Assembly: GCF_001995215.1 (NCBI RefSeq)
Contig: NZ_MUXN01000001.1
Span: 1-64,000, forward strand
From: Amycolatopsis azurea DSM 43854
GTDB taxonomy: Bacteria > Actinomycetota > Actinomycetes > Mycobacteriales > Pseudonocardiaceae
Direction of reading: 5' to 3'
Length of the DNA stretch: 64,000 nucleotides
Below, in pieces: positions 24,736 through 34,931 of the stretch. Position numbers and translations under genes: made by a program. Under the pieces are notes generated by a model that ran no database searches, had not been told where the DNA came from, and was given only the letters and a program-made list of their open reading frames with translations. Position 1 is the first letter of the stretch. Each line of letters begins with the position of its first letter.

Positions 24736-25938
24736 CTAGAGATCCTCTCGCGCGTGCACGCGACTGCGGTGCAGCAGCATCGCGGCCGCCGTCAGCGACG
24801 CGATGCCCGAGGCGATCAGCACCGCCGCCTTCGCCAGTTCGACGGCTTCCCCGTCGAGCGCGAGGTCGGCGATCAGCAGGCTCACCGTGAACCCGACGCC
24901 GCCGAGCATCGACAGCGCGCCGATGTCACGCCAGCCCATGCCCCGGGGTTTCTCCGCGAGCTTGAACTTCACCGCGAGCAGGCTGGCGCCGAAGATCCCG
25001 ATCAGCTTCCCGCCGACCAGCCCGACCAGCACGGCCAGCGGCAACGCCGTGGTGAACACCGCGCCGAGCGACTCGCCGTCCACTTTGATCCCGGCCGCGA
25101 ACAGCGCGAACAACGGCACCGCCACCGCGGCCGACCACGGCTGCAGCCGGTGTTCGAGCCGGATCGCGGGCGAATGCTCCTCGCCCTCGTCGGCGCGGAC
25201 CCGGGTCAGCAGGCCGAGCGCGACGCCGGCGATGGTGGCGTGGATACCCGCCGAGTGCACCGCGACCCATGTGATCAGCGCCAGCGGAACGTAGATCCAG
25301 GCGCTGCGGACGCGGCGGTGCTGCAAGTAGGCGTACAGCGCGAGAGCGGCGAGGGCGATGCCTGCGGCGACGAGGTCGAACTTCGCGGTGAACAGGATCG
25401 CGATGACGAGGATCGCGCCGAGGTCGTCGACCACCGCCAGCGAGAGCAGGAAGACCCGGGCGCTGCTCGGCAGGTTCGACGCGGTCAGCGCGAGGACGCC
25501 GAGCGCGAACGCGATGTCCGTCGCGACCGGGATGGCCCACGCGCGCTCGATGCCCGGCGTTCCCCAGCCGACCCAGAGCGCGACCAGCGCCGGGACGATC
25601 ATGCCGCCGATCGCGGCGACCACCGGCAGGATCGCCTGCTTGAACCGGGAGAGTTCGCCGACCACGAGTTCGCGTTTGAGTTCGAGCCCCGCGACGAAGA
25701 AGAACAGCGCGAGCAGGCCGTCCTTCGCCCAGTCGCCGATCGTCAGATTCAGGTGGAGGAATTCGGGGCCGAGCCGGAAATCGCGGATCGCGCGGTAAAT
25801 GTCGTCGATGGGCGAATTCGCCCACAGGAGGGCTATCGCGGTGGCACCGAGCAGGATCAGCCCGCCGGTGGTCTCAGTGCGGAGATAGCGGGCGAAGTCG
25901 GCGACGACGGCTTTCGCGGGACGGTTGGGGCCGGACAC
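24736..25938 (-). CDS. nhaA: Na+/H+ antiporter NhaA
   Basis: 400 residues from GTG 25938, chosen because GGAGGATGCC precedes it; the open frame continues upstream to 26004 without similarity. About 12 membrane spans. The signature AVVDDLGAILVIA contains the paired Asp (D163/D164 in E. coli), and the conserved ATDIAFALGVLAL and GGVGFTVSLLIADLA segments are present. It exchanges sodium for protons to hold cytoplasmic pH. Not part of the mycobacterial order. Confidence 0.93.
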   Translation of the reverse strand: MSGPNRPAKAVVADFARYLRTETTGGLILLGATAIALLWANSPIDDIYRAIRDFRLGPEFLHLNLTIGDWAKDGLLALFFFVAGLELKRELVVGELSRFKQAILPVVAAIGGMIVPALVALWVGWGTPGIERAWAIPVATDIAFALGVLALTASNLPSSARVFLLSLAVVDDLGAILVIAILFTAKFDLVAAGIALAALALYAYLQHRRVRSAWIYVPLALITWVAVHSAGIHATIAGVALGLLTRVRADEGEEHSPAIRLEHRLQPWSAAVAVPLFALFAAGIKVDGESLGAVFTTALPLAVLVGLVGGKLIGIFGASLLAVKFKLAEKPRGMGWRDIGALSMLGGVGFTVSLLIADLALDGEAVELAKAAVLIASGIASLTAAAMLLHRSRVHAREDL

Positions 25939-26144
25939 GGCATCCTCCGGTTTTCGGCAACACGAATACTGTTGCCGACCAGGCTTCCCGGCGCACCTTG
26001 ACATTATTTTAGCGCCTGGAGCTGCGGATTTCTCCCGTTCATGACGGCGACCACAAGATCCATCCGGATGTCGGTGTCAGTTCCACATGCTGGACTTCTA
26101 GCATGTGAGCGGAAAACGACAACGATGTCTTCGATAAGGACGGC

Positions 26145-27605
26145 ATGGTGAGTACCTCTACCGAGGTCCAGCAAGACACGAGGTTCTTCGGGCACCCACG
26201 AGGGCTGGCGAACCTCTTCGGCGTCGAGATGTGGGAGCGGTTCTCGTACTACGGGATGCTCGGCATCCTCCCGATCTACCTCTACTACGAAGTCAGTCAG
26301 GGCGGCCTCGCGCTGCCGAAGGCCTCCGCGCTCGGCATCGTCGGCGCGTACGGCGGCATGGTCTACCTGTCGGCGGTGATCGGCGCCTGGGTCGCGGACC
26401 GCGTGCTCGGCTCCGAACGGACGCTGTTCTACAGCGCGATCCTGATCATGATCGGCCACATCAGCCTGGCCGTGCTGCCGGGATTGGCGGGCATCGGTGT
26501 CGGCCTCGCGTGCGTGGCCATCGGCAGCGGCGGGCTGAAGTCCAACGCCACCACCATCGTCGGGACGCTGTACGCGAAGGGCGACGAGCGTCGCGACGGT
26601 GGTTTCACGATCTTCTACATGGGAATCAACCTCGGCGGTTTCGTCGGGCCGCTGCTGACCGGGCTCGCGCAGAGCGAGATCGGTTTCCACGTCGGCTTCG
26701 GGCTCGCCGCGTTCGGTATGGCGCTCGGCCTGATCCAGTACACGATCGGCCGCAAGAACCTCGGCGAGAAGGCGAGCGAGATCCCGAACCCGCTGCCCGC
26801 CTCGCGGCGTCCGCTGGTCTTCGGCGGCACCGCCGTGGGCGTCGCGGCGATCGTGCTGCTCGTGGTGTTCGGCGTGATCAACCCGGCGAACCTGGTCGAC
26901 GTCGTCGTCTGGGCCGTCGCGATCATCTCGGTGATCTACTTCGTGGTGATCATCACCAGCAAGAAGATCACCTCCGACGAACGCAGCCGGGTGTACTCGT
27001 TCATCCCGATGTTCATCGCGAGCGCCGCGTTCTTCTCGCTGTACCAGCAGCAGTTCACCGTCGTCGCGGCCTACACCGACGAACGGCTGAACCGGACGAT
27101 CTTCGGCTGGGAGATGCCGGTCGCGTGGGTCAACTCGATCAACCCGGTCTTCATCATCCTGTTCGCGCCGGTGATCGCCGCGATCTGGACGAAACTCGGT
27201 TCGCGGCAGCCGTCCTCACCGGTCAAGTTCGTGCTCGGCACGGTCACCATGGGCGTGGCGTTCCTGCTGTTCCTCCCGATGGTCGGCAGCGGCAAGAACG
27301 CCAGCCCGCTGCTCGCGCTGGCGGGCATCCTGTTCGTGTTCACCATGGCGGAGCTGATGCTTTCGCCGGTCGGCCTCTCGCTGTCGACGAAACTCGCGCC
27401 GGAGGCCTTCCGGACGCAGATGGTGGCGCTGAACTTCCTGTCCATCTCGCTCGGCACGGCGATGTCCGGGAAGCTCGCCGAGTACTACACGGTGGACGAC
27501 GAAGCGCCGTACTTCAGCATCGTCGGCGGTGTGGCCGTCGTGGTCGGTGTGGCGCTCCTGGTGGCGACGCCGATGATCCGCAAGCTGATGAAGGGCGTTC
27601 ACTGA
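26145..27605 (+). CDS. POT/PTR2 family proton-coupled oligopeptide transporter
   Basis: 486 residues with about 14 membrane spans. The POT signature ExxERFxYYG appears as EMWERFSYYGMLG, and the second PTR2 signature FTIFYMGINLGGFVGPLL follows. It imports di- and tripeptides driven by protons. The start is ATG 26145, with GTG 26148 possible. The 140-base gap to nhaA is divergent and AT-richer; no operator is clear. Confidence 0.92.
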   Translation: MVSTSTEVQQDTRFFGHPRGLANLFGVEMWERFSYYGMLGILPIYLYYEVSQGGLALPKASALGIVGAYGGMVYLSAVIGAWVADRVLGSERTLFYSAILIMIGHISLAVLPGLAGIGVGLACVAIGSGGLKSNATTIVGTLYAKGDERRDGGFTIFYMGINLGGFVGPLLTGLAQSEIGFHVGFGLAAFGMALGLIQYTIGRKNLGEKASEIPNPLPASRRPLVFGGTAVGVAAIVLLVVFGVINPANLVDVVVWAVAIISVIYFVVIITSKKITSDERSRVYSFIPMFIASAAFFSLYQQQFTVVAAYTDERLNRTIFGWEMPVAWVNSINPVFIILFAPVIAAIWTKLGSRQPSSPVKFVLGTVTMGVAFLLFLPMVGSGKNASPLLALAGILFVFTMAELMLSPVGLSLSTKLAPEAFRTQMVALNFLSISLGTAMSGKLAEYYTVDDEAPYFSIVGGVAVVVGVALLVATPMIRKLMKGVH

Positions 27606-27646
27606 CGCTCTTCTTCCCGCGCCGCCGGGCGACCCCCGGAGGTGCT

Positions 27647-27689
27647 GAAAGGGCCCTTCATCGCGTAGCACGCGGTGAAGGGCCCTTTC
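27647..27689. terminator. Convergent terminator AAGGGCCCTT type
   Basis: GAAAGGGCCCTTCA (27647-27660) and TGAAGGGCCCTTTC (27676-27689) form a perfect 14-bp stem, with CGCG/CGCG pairing in the loop. It lies between the transporter and VIT1-family genes, which converge. Confidence 0.8.
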
Positions 27690-27690
27690 G

Positions 27691-28410
27691 CTACCCGACG
27701 GTCGTCCCGAACAGCACGCCGACGTAGTACGTCACCAGCATCGTCAGCGCGCCCACACCGACGTTTCGCGCGATCGCGCGGCCGACGCGGGCGTCGCCGA
27801 GTTTCGCGCTGACGAACCCGGTCAGCGCCAGTCCGACCACGACCGCCGACGCACACGCCCAGACCCGCGCCGAGGTCGATGTCCACACGATCGACAGCAG
27901 CGGCAGCAGCGCGCCGACGGTGAACGCCACCAGCGAGGCCCAGGCCGCCTGCCACGGGCTGGTCAGATTGTCCGGATCGATGCCGAGTTCGGCCTCCGCG
28001 TGCGCCTGCAGCGCGTCCTTTTCGGTCAGTTCGCGGGCCACCTGCGCGGCGAGTTCCGGGGAAAGGCCCTTCGCCTCGTAGATTTCCGCGAGTTCCCGTT
28101 CTTCGGCTTCGGGCATCTCTTTCAGTTCGCGCTTTTCCAGCCGCAACTGCGCGCGTTCGGTGTCGCGCTGTGTGCTCACCGAGACGTATTCGCCGCCCGC
28201 CATGGAAAGCGCGCCGGCGACCAGTCCCGCGATTCCCGCGGTCGCGATCGCGGTGGAGTCGGTGGTCGCGCCCGCGACACCGACCACGATGCCCGCCACC
28301 GACACGATCCCGTCGTTGGCGCCGAGGACCCCGGCGCGCAGCCAGTTCAGTTTGCCGCTCAGATCCGCGTGCGGTTCGTAGGGATGTCCGGTCGACACGG
28401 TTTCGGTCAC
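27691..28410 (-). CDS. VIT1/CCC1 family iron/manganese transporter
   Basis: 239 residues. The first span region KLNWLRAGVLGANDGIVSVAGIVVGVAG and the following SMAGGEYVSVSTQRDTERAQL match the VIT1 signature. The cytoplasmic metal-binding helices (LEKRELKEMPEAEERELAEIYEAKG) come before three C-terminal spans. It probably exports Fe(II) or Mn(II) from the cytoplasm. An IdeR/DmdR-like half-perfect iron box lies upstream (28482-28500). Confidence 0.9.
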   Translation of the reverse strand: MTETVSTGHPYEPHADLSGKLNWLRAGVLGANDGIVSVAGIVVGVAGATTDSTAIATAGIAGLVAGALSMAGGEYVSVSTQRDTERAQLRLEKRELKEMPEAEERELAEIYEAKGLSPELAAQVARELTEKDALQAHAEAELGIDPDNLTSPWQAAWASLVAFTVGALLPLLSIVWTSTSARVWACASAVVVGLALTGFVSAKLGDARVGRAIARNVGVGALTMLVTYYVGVLFGTTVG

Positions 28411-28481
28411 CCTTTCAGTGAAACACGGAGAACGGGAATCGGCGAGAGGAAACCTTTTCGGTCAATGCAGGCAATCCTTAT

Positions 28482-28500
28482 TGACTATTGCCTTACCTAA
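28482..28500 (-). promoter_or_regulatory. Possible iron box (IdeR/DmdR) upstream of VIT1 gene
   Basis: Read on the minus strand, TTAGGTAAGGCAATAGTCA matches 13 of 19 positions of the consensus TTAGGTTAGGCTAACCTAA, with the left half nearly perfect. It is 70-90 bases upstream of a metal transporter, a sensible target. It also overlaps the GGCAAT/ATTGCC repeat (28470-28492) and could belong to the kinase gene promoter instead. Confidence 0.4.
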
Positions 28501-28522
28501 GTCCTCGGATAGGTTGCCGGAC

Positions 28523-28990
28523 ATGACCGAGGTGGTGATCCTGATCGGGCTCCAGGCGTCCGGGAAGACGACGTTCTTCCGGCGGGAGTTCGCGGATACG
28601 CACGTCCACCTCAGCAAGGACCACTTCCCGAACGCCAAGCAGCGGCAACGCCGCCAGCTGCGGATGCTGGACGAGGCGCTCGAGGACGGCCGTTCGGTGG
28701 TCGTGGACAACACCAACCCGTCGCCCGAGGAGTGGACGCCGCTGATCGAGGTCGCGAGGCGGCACGGCGCGCGCGTCGTCGGGTACTGGTTCCCGCCGGA
28801 TCTCGAAGGTTCGCAAGAGCGCAACGCGCGCCGGGACCGGAAAACCCGGGTGCCCGACGTCGGTCTGTATGCGACTCTCAAGCGGCTGCGGCGACCGGCC
28901 GCGGAGGACGGTTTCGACGAGCTGTACACCGTCGGTTTCGACGGTGAAGGCGGGTTCGCGGTGGAACGGGGTGACCATGGACGCCGGTGA
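28523..28990 (+). CDS. P-loop polynucleotide-kinase-like protein
   Basis: 155 residues from ATG 28523. An AAA_33/zeta-like kinase: Walker A LIGLQASGKTTFF, VVVDNTNPSPEEWTPLI (the lid and Walker-B-like DNTN segment of T4 Pnkp 5'-kinases), and a lid RNARRDRKTRVPD. The T4 Pnkp-like DNTN favours RNA or DNA 5'-end phosphorylation, but small-molecule kinases share it. Its last 14 bases overlap the start of the Thg1-like gene, so the two proteins are made together. Confidence 0.78.
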   Translation: MTEVVILIGLQASGKTTFFRREFADTHVHLSKDHFPNAKQRQRRQLRMLDEALEDGRSVVVDNTNPSPEEWTPLIEVARRHGARVVGYWFPPDLEGSQERNARRDRKTRVPDVGLYATLKRLRRPAAEDGFDELYTVGFDGEGGFAVERGDHGRR

Positions 28991-29720
28991 TTTCGAGGCG
29001 CGGCAACGGGAACGCGAGTGGTTCCACGGCCTGACCGTGCCCCCGGGCTCCTGGACGGTGCTCCGCGTCGACGGCCGGGGCTTTTCCAAGTTCACCGAAG
29101 CCCGGTTCGAGAAACCGTTCGACCCCCGCTTCGCCGAGTGCATGGCCGAGGCGGCGAGCGCCCTGCTGACGGAGTTCGCTTCGCCTTACGTGTACACGGA
29201 AAGCGACGAGATCTCGCTCCTGCTCCCGCCCTCCGCCGAGTTGTTCGGCCGGGGCGTGGAGAAGCTCGTGTCGATCTCCGCGGGGGTCGCGTCGGCCGCG
29301 TTCACCCACGCGGCCGGGGTGCCCGCGCACTTCGACGGCCGGGTCTGGCTCGGCACGACGGCGGACGACGTCGTCGACTACTTCTCCTGGCGCCAGGCGG
29401 ACGCGGCCCGCTGCGCGCTCAACGGCTGGTGCTACTGGATCCTGCGCAAGGCGGGGAAGTCGGCGAGCGAGGCCGGGGCGGCTCTCGAAGGCGCGGGCGT
29501 CTCCGAGAAGAACGAACTGCTTTTCGCGCACGGCGTCAACTTCGCCGAAGTCCCCGCCTGGCAGCGGCGCGGCGTCGGGCTGTACTGGGAATCCTTCGAG
29601 CGCACCGGTTTCGACCCGGTGCGCGGGATCGAGGTCTCCGCGACCCGCCGCCGCGTCCGCGTCGATCGGGAGTTGCCGATGAAGGCCGAGTACCGTGCCT
29701 TCCTCGGTGGACTGCTCTAG
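28977..29720 (+). CDS. Thg1-like 3'-5' nucleotidyltransferase (tRNA-His guanylyltransferase family)
   Basis: 247 residues from ATG 28977 (GTG 28971 also possible). The family core is clear: LRVDGRGFSKFTEARFEKPFD (metal-binding DGRGF), ESDEISLLL (second metal motif S-D-E-[IV]), then SISAGVASAAF and the RQADAARCALNG helix. Bacterial Thg1-like proteins add nucleotides in the 3'-5' direction to 5'-truncated tRNAs. The overlap with a 5'-kinase-like gene supports an RNA 5'-end repair role. The gene ends four bases into the converging DUF2848 gene. Confidence 0.88.
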   Translation: MDAGDFEARQREREWFHGLTVPPGSWTVLRVDGRGFSKFTEARFEKPFDPRFAECMAEAASALLTEFASPYVYTESDEISLLLPPSAELFGRGVEKLVSISAGVASAAFTHAAGVPAHFDGRVWLGTTADDVVDYFSWRQADAARCALNGWCYWILRKAGKSASEAGAALEGAGVSEKNELLFAHGVNFAEVPAWQRRGVGLYWESFERTGFDPVRGIEVSATRRRVRVDRELPMKAEYRAFLGGLL

Positions 29721-30397
29721 CCGATCGGTTCCGGCAGCCGTCGCACGGCGTAGGCGAGTTCGATCGTCTCGCCGGTCGCCGGGTCGCCCAGTTCCACGCG
29801 CCAGGAGTCGGCGAACTGGTCGACGCCGTGCACCATCGGGATGGTGCCCGAGATCAGCACGGTGCCCGGGGCGTACAGGTCGCGTTCGCGCAGCACGTCC
29901 AGCCAGTACGACGGCGGCAGCAGCTCCGCGAGCTTCCCTTGCTGGATCAGGGTTTCCCCCGCCCAGGCGGACAGCGTGAGGTCGTCGAGCCGGTCCTGGA
30001 CGTCGACGAGCCGCCAGGCCTTGGCGGCGAGGACGTCGGGGCCGGCGTTCTTGCTCCACGCGACGCCGTGCGCTTCGAGCGCGCGGTCGGTGTGGTCGCA
30101 GGCGGCGGTCAGGAGGACGTCCTCGGGCGCGGGTCCGGTGATGACGATGGCCCACTCGGCCTCGCCGGAGGTCTTCTCGTGCTGCACCGGGACCTCTTCG
30201 GTCTGGCTCGCCAGGTACGGCGCGACCGGGTAGAGCGCCGGGATCACCGAAGGCGCGGGGACGCCGAGTTCGGCCAGTTCGGCCACGTGGGCGGCGACGT
30301 CCTCCTGGCTGCGACCGGCGTATCCGGCGTTCAGCAGCGTGTGGACCTCGGTCCGCCGCTCCTGGCCGTCGGGAAGGGTGAAACGCAGCTCAGGCAT
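29717..30397 (-). CDS. DUF2848 family protein
   Basis: 226 residues from ATG 30397, chosen for GGAGGACAG just upstream. It contains GYAGRSQEDVAAHVAELAELGVPAPSVIPALYPVAPYLASQ and CDHTDRALEAHGVAWSKN, features I associate with DUF2848, a family distantly like fumarylacetoacetate hydrolases. Enzyme activity is unproven. It is divergent from an MHS transporter and cupin across a perfect operator-like palindrome, suggesting joint control of a carboxylic-acid pathway. Confidence 0.7.
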   Translation of the reverse strand: MPELRFTLPDGQERRTEVHTLLNAGYAGRSQEDVAAHVAELAELGVPAPSVIPALYPVAPYLASQTEEVPVQHEKTSGEAEWAIVITGPAPEDVLLTAACDHTDRALEAHGVAWSKNAGPDVLAAKAWRLVDVQDRLDDLTLSAWAGETLIQQGKLAELLPPSYWLDVLRERDLYAPGTVLISGTIPMVHGVDQFADSWRVELGDPATGETIELAYAVRRLPEPIG

Positions 30398-30423
30398 CTG
30401 TCCTCCGAGATTGGGGGTTGCGC

Positions 30424-30447
30424 ATACAGCTTGTATACAAGGAGTAT
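30424..30447. promoter_or_regulatory. GntR-type operator between DUF2848 and MHS transporter
   Basis: The perfect palindrome CTTGTATACAAG (30430-30441) is flanked symmetrically by ATAC (30424-30427) and GTAT (30444-30447). TTGTATACAA is typical of GntR/FCD regulators. The spot is centred in the 107-base divergent region. No gntR gene is in this window, so the regulator acts in trans. Confidence 0.65.
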
Positions 30448-30504
30448 ATCCGCAATTCAACCCCTCCCGGCGGGGTTGCGGACCTACTGCGGACGGATGT
30501 GGAC

Positions 30505-31812
30505 ATGACCTCACCAGCCGGTGACCGGCGCTCGTTGCACAAGGCCTTCGCGGCCAGCCTCTCGGGAACCGCGCTCGAGTGGTACGACTTCGCGGCCTAC
30601 TCGGTGGCGGCCGCGACGATCTTCGGGCACCTCTTCTTCCCGTCGGAAGACCAGCTCGCGAGCACGATGGCGGCGTTCTCCACCTACGCCGTCGGTTACC
30701 TCGCCCGGCCGCTCGGCGGGTTCCTCTTCGGCCGCCTCGGCGACGTGCTCGGCCGCAAGCGCATCCTGGTCATGACCCTCGTGCTCACCGGCGTCGCGAC
30801 GTTCCTCATCGGTGTCCTGCCCACGTACGAGAACATCGGCGGCTTCGCGGCCGTCCTGCTCGTGGCGCTGCGGTTCGTTCAGGGGGTCGGCATCGGCGGC
30901 GAATGGGGCGGCGCCGTCCTGCTGTCGAGCGAGTTCGGGGATCCGGGCAAACGCGGGTTCTGGGCGTCGGCCGCGCAGATCGGCCCGCCCGCGGGCAACC
31001 TGCTCGCCAACGGTGTCCTCGCCGTCCTCGCCGCGCTGCTCACCGAGGACCAGTTCAACAGCTGGGGCTGGCGGATCGCGTTCCTGCTGTCAGGCGCGCT
31101 GGTCGGGTTCGGCCTGTGGATCCGGCTCAAGCTGGAGGAGACGCCGGTCTTCAAGAAGATCCAGGAGCGCGGCGAGCGTTCGTCGGCGCCGATCTCGGAG
31201 GTCTTCCGCACCGAACGCCGCGCGCTCGTCGCGGCCGTGCTGATCCGGGTCTGCCCGGACGTCCTCTACGCGCTGTTCACCGTCTTCGTCCTCACGTACG
31301 TCACCACGCACACCGACCTGTCGCGCGGCGCCGGGCTGGCCGCGGTGATGATCGGTTCGGCGTTCCAGCTGGTGCTGATGCCGCTGTTCGGCGCGCTGTC
31401 GGACCGGGTCTCGCGGCGCAAGCTGTACCTGGTCGCGACCATCGCCGCCGGGATCTGGCCGTTCGTGTTCTTCCCGATGATCAGCGGCGGCTCGTTCGCG
31501 ATGCTGGCGATCGGGATCGTGCTCGCGCTGGTCATCCACGCCGCGCTCTACGGGCCGCAGGCCGCGCTCGTCACCGAGCAGTTCTCGCCGCGCCTGCGCT
31601 ACACCGGCAGCTCGCTGGCGTACACCCTCGCCGGGGTCATCGGCGGGGCGCCCGCGCCGCTGCTGTTCACGGCGCTGCTCGCCGGCTTCGACACCTGGGT
31701 GTCGATCGGCGTCTACTTGCTCGCGACCGCGGTGGTGAGCATCATCGGTGTCGTGCTCGCCCGCGACCCGGACCGCGAAGAGGAGGCCGCGGCCATGGAG
31801 CCCGCGCGATGA
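30505..31812 (+). CDS. MHS-family MFS metabolite/proton symporter
   Basis: 435 residues from ATG 30505. The N-terminal SGTALEWYDFAAYSVAAATIFGHLFFP and GRLGDVLGRKR motif are those of metabolite:H+ symporters (shikimate, alpha-ketoglutarate, proline or citrate carriers). GVGIGGEWGGAVLL is the second family hallmark. The substrate is likely a small carboxylate shared with the DUF2848 and cupin genes. The cupin ATG overlaps its stop. A paralogue is at 37795. Confidence 0.88.
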   Translation: MTSPAGDRRSLHKAFAASLSGTALEWYDFAAYSVAAATIFGHLFFPSEDQLASTMAAFSTYAVGYLARPLGGFLFGRLGDVLGRKRILVMTLVLTGVATFLIGVLPTYENIGGFAAVLLVALRFVQGVGIGGEWGGAVLLSSEFGDPGKRGFWASAAQIGPPAGNLLANGVLAVLAALLTEDQFNSWGWRIAFLLSGALVGFGLWIRLKLEETPVFKKIQERGERSSAPISEVFRTERRALVAAVLIRVCPDVLYALFTVFVLTYVTTHTDLSRGAGLAAVMIGSAFQLVLMPLFGALSDRVSRRKLYLVATIAAGIWPFVFFPMISGGSFAMLAIGIVLALVIHAALYGPQAALVTEQFSPRLRYTGSSLAYTLAGVIGGAPAPLLFTALLAGFDTWVSIGVYLLATAVVSIIGVVLARDPDREEEAAAMEPAR

Positions 31813-32144
31813 CCTGGCAGCGAATGTCCACAGTGGAGGGTCTCCCGCTACTCGGCGGACAGGGCCGGTTCCGGACGCTCGCGACGGCGGAAGGCGGCCT
31901 GGCGTACGAGATCTTCTATCCGGCGGGCGTCGCTTCTCCCGTGCACAGCCACGATCACGACAGCATCGTGTACCTGCACACGGGTTCGCTGCGCGGCACG
32001 CTCGACGGCAGGGAAGTGACGCTGGAGGCGGGCGGCACGATCGTCCACCCGCGCGGCGTCCCGCACAGTGTCGAGGCCATTGTGGACAGTCAGTGGGTCG
32101 AGTTCAAGACGCCGCTGCCCGCGCGGCCACCGATCGCGGAATGA
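31809..32144 (+). CDS. Single-domain cupin
   Basis: 111 residues from ATG 31809, overlapping the transporter stop. Cupin motif 1 reads PVHSHDHDSIVYLHTGSLRGTLDG (two metal His and the Glu replaced by Asp/Ser), and motif 2 is HPRGVPHSVEA. A metal-binding isomerase, dioxygenase or sensor role is possible. It is in one operon with the MHS transporter, so it probably acts on the imported compound. Confidence 0.8.
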   Translation: MTWQRMSTVEGLPLLGGQGRFRTLATAEGGLAYEIFYPAGVASPVHSHDHDSIVYLHTGSLRGTLDGREVTLEAGGTIVHPRGVPHSVEAIVDSQWVEFKTPLPARPPIAE

Positions 32145-32187
32145 AAAAACCGGGGCGGGCACTGAAGTTTCCAGCGTCCGCCCCGGT
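32143..32187 (-). terminator. Rho-independent terminator of the AT-hook gene
   Basis: ACCGGGGCGG (32149-32158) pairs with CCGCCCCGGT (32178-32187). Read on the minus strand the stem is followed by six T residues (32148-32143), giving a classical intrinsic terminator. It also separates the converging cupin gene. Confidence 0.85.
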
Positions 32188-32200
32188 CGGGAGGAAAGTC

Positions 32201-32695
32201 TCAGGCGTCCAGCTCGGCCAGCGCCAGCTTCGCCTTCTCCAGCTCCGCTTCGAGCTGGGCCACCTTAGCGGCCTGCAGTTCGCGAGCGGCGTTGATGACC
32301 TCGTCGATCGGGCCCGACAGGTCCGCGTGCAGCTCCTTGGCGGCACGGGACACGGCGGCGGCCGGGATCTCCAGGCCCTTCGCGACCCACTTGGCGCCGT
32401 TCTTGAGCTCGGCCTGCCACTCGCCGTCGGCGGTGCCGGTGACGGTGAGGGTCAGCTCGACGGTGCGGGTCTTCTTCGCGGTGGTGGCGACCTTCGGACG
32501 GCCACGCTTGGGCTTGGGGGACTCGGCCGTGTTCTCTTCGGCGGGGGTTTCCGAAGTCCCGGAAGCCTCGGGGGCCTCGGTCTTGGCCTCGGTGGACTCC
32601 GAGGTGGTCTCCGCCTGCGGCGTCGAGTCGACGGGCGCTTCGGTAGCCGCTTCTTCGGACACGGCGTCAGTGCGTGTCAAGGCATCCACGGTCAT
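32201..32695 (-). CDS. AT-hook-containing protein with acidic Thr/Ser-rich N-terminus
   Basis: 164 residues from ATG 32695 (GGAG 11 bases upstream). Residues 1-60 are disordered and acidic (many Glu, Thr, Ser, Pro). KPKRGRPKV near residue 65 is a textbook AT-hook. A compact beta/helical domain follows (TVELTLTVTGTADGEWQAELKNGAKWVAKGLEIP) with a C-terminal coiled coil (LQAAKVAQLEAELEKAKLALAEL). Similar proteins occur in actinobacteria under DUF6319-like names, as I recall. Possibly nucleoid-associated. Confidence 0.68.
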   Translation of the reverse strand: MTVDALTRTDAVSEEAATEAPVDSTPQAETTSESTEAKTEAPEASGTSETPAEENTAESPKPKRGRPKVATTAKKTRTVELTLTVTGTADGEWQAELKNGAKWVAKGLEIPAAAVSRAAKELHADLSGPIDEVINAARELQAAKVAQLEAELEKAKLALAELDA

Positions 32696-32801
32696 CGTCG
32701 GTGTCGTCTCCTTGCCCGGGTATGGGGTGGTACCCGGCACATCCTAGAACAGGCGTTCGAGTAGGGCGAACCGGGGTGTGGTAGGCGTGTCGGGTGACGG
32801 G

Positions 32802-32842
32802 AAAGGGGTGTTCAGGACGAAAAGTGTCCTGAACACCCCTTT
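32802..32842. terminator. Terminator downstream of acs
   Basis: AAAGGGGTGTTCAGGAC (32802-32818) pairs perfectly with GTCCTGAACACCCCTTT (32826-32842) around GAAAAGT, a 17-bp stem starting 19 bases after the acs stop. Confidence 0.85.
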
Positions 32843-32860
32843 CGCGACATTCTCGAGGGA

Positions 32861-34831
<1,971 letters not shown>

Positions 34832-34931
34832 GGTGCGATGCCTCCTGTGTTTCGCGTGTCTTCACGCCCGTTGGCACGCTATCGACGTTACGACGCGAAG
34901 TAAAAGGTTGCATCGCGGTTGCGGACCGCAT

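Noticed and set aside
26004-26690. Minus-strand ORF of 228 codons opposite the peptide transporter
   Set aside because: Low-complexity composition typical of antisense frames in GC-rich DNA; it lies opposite well-supported POT signatures and has no RBS or recognisable motif.
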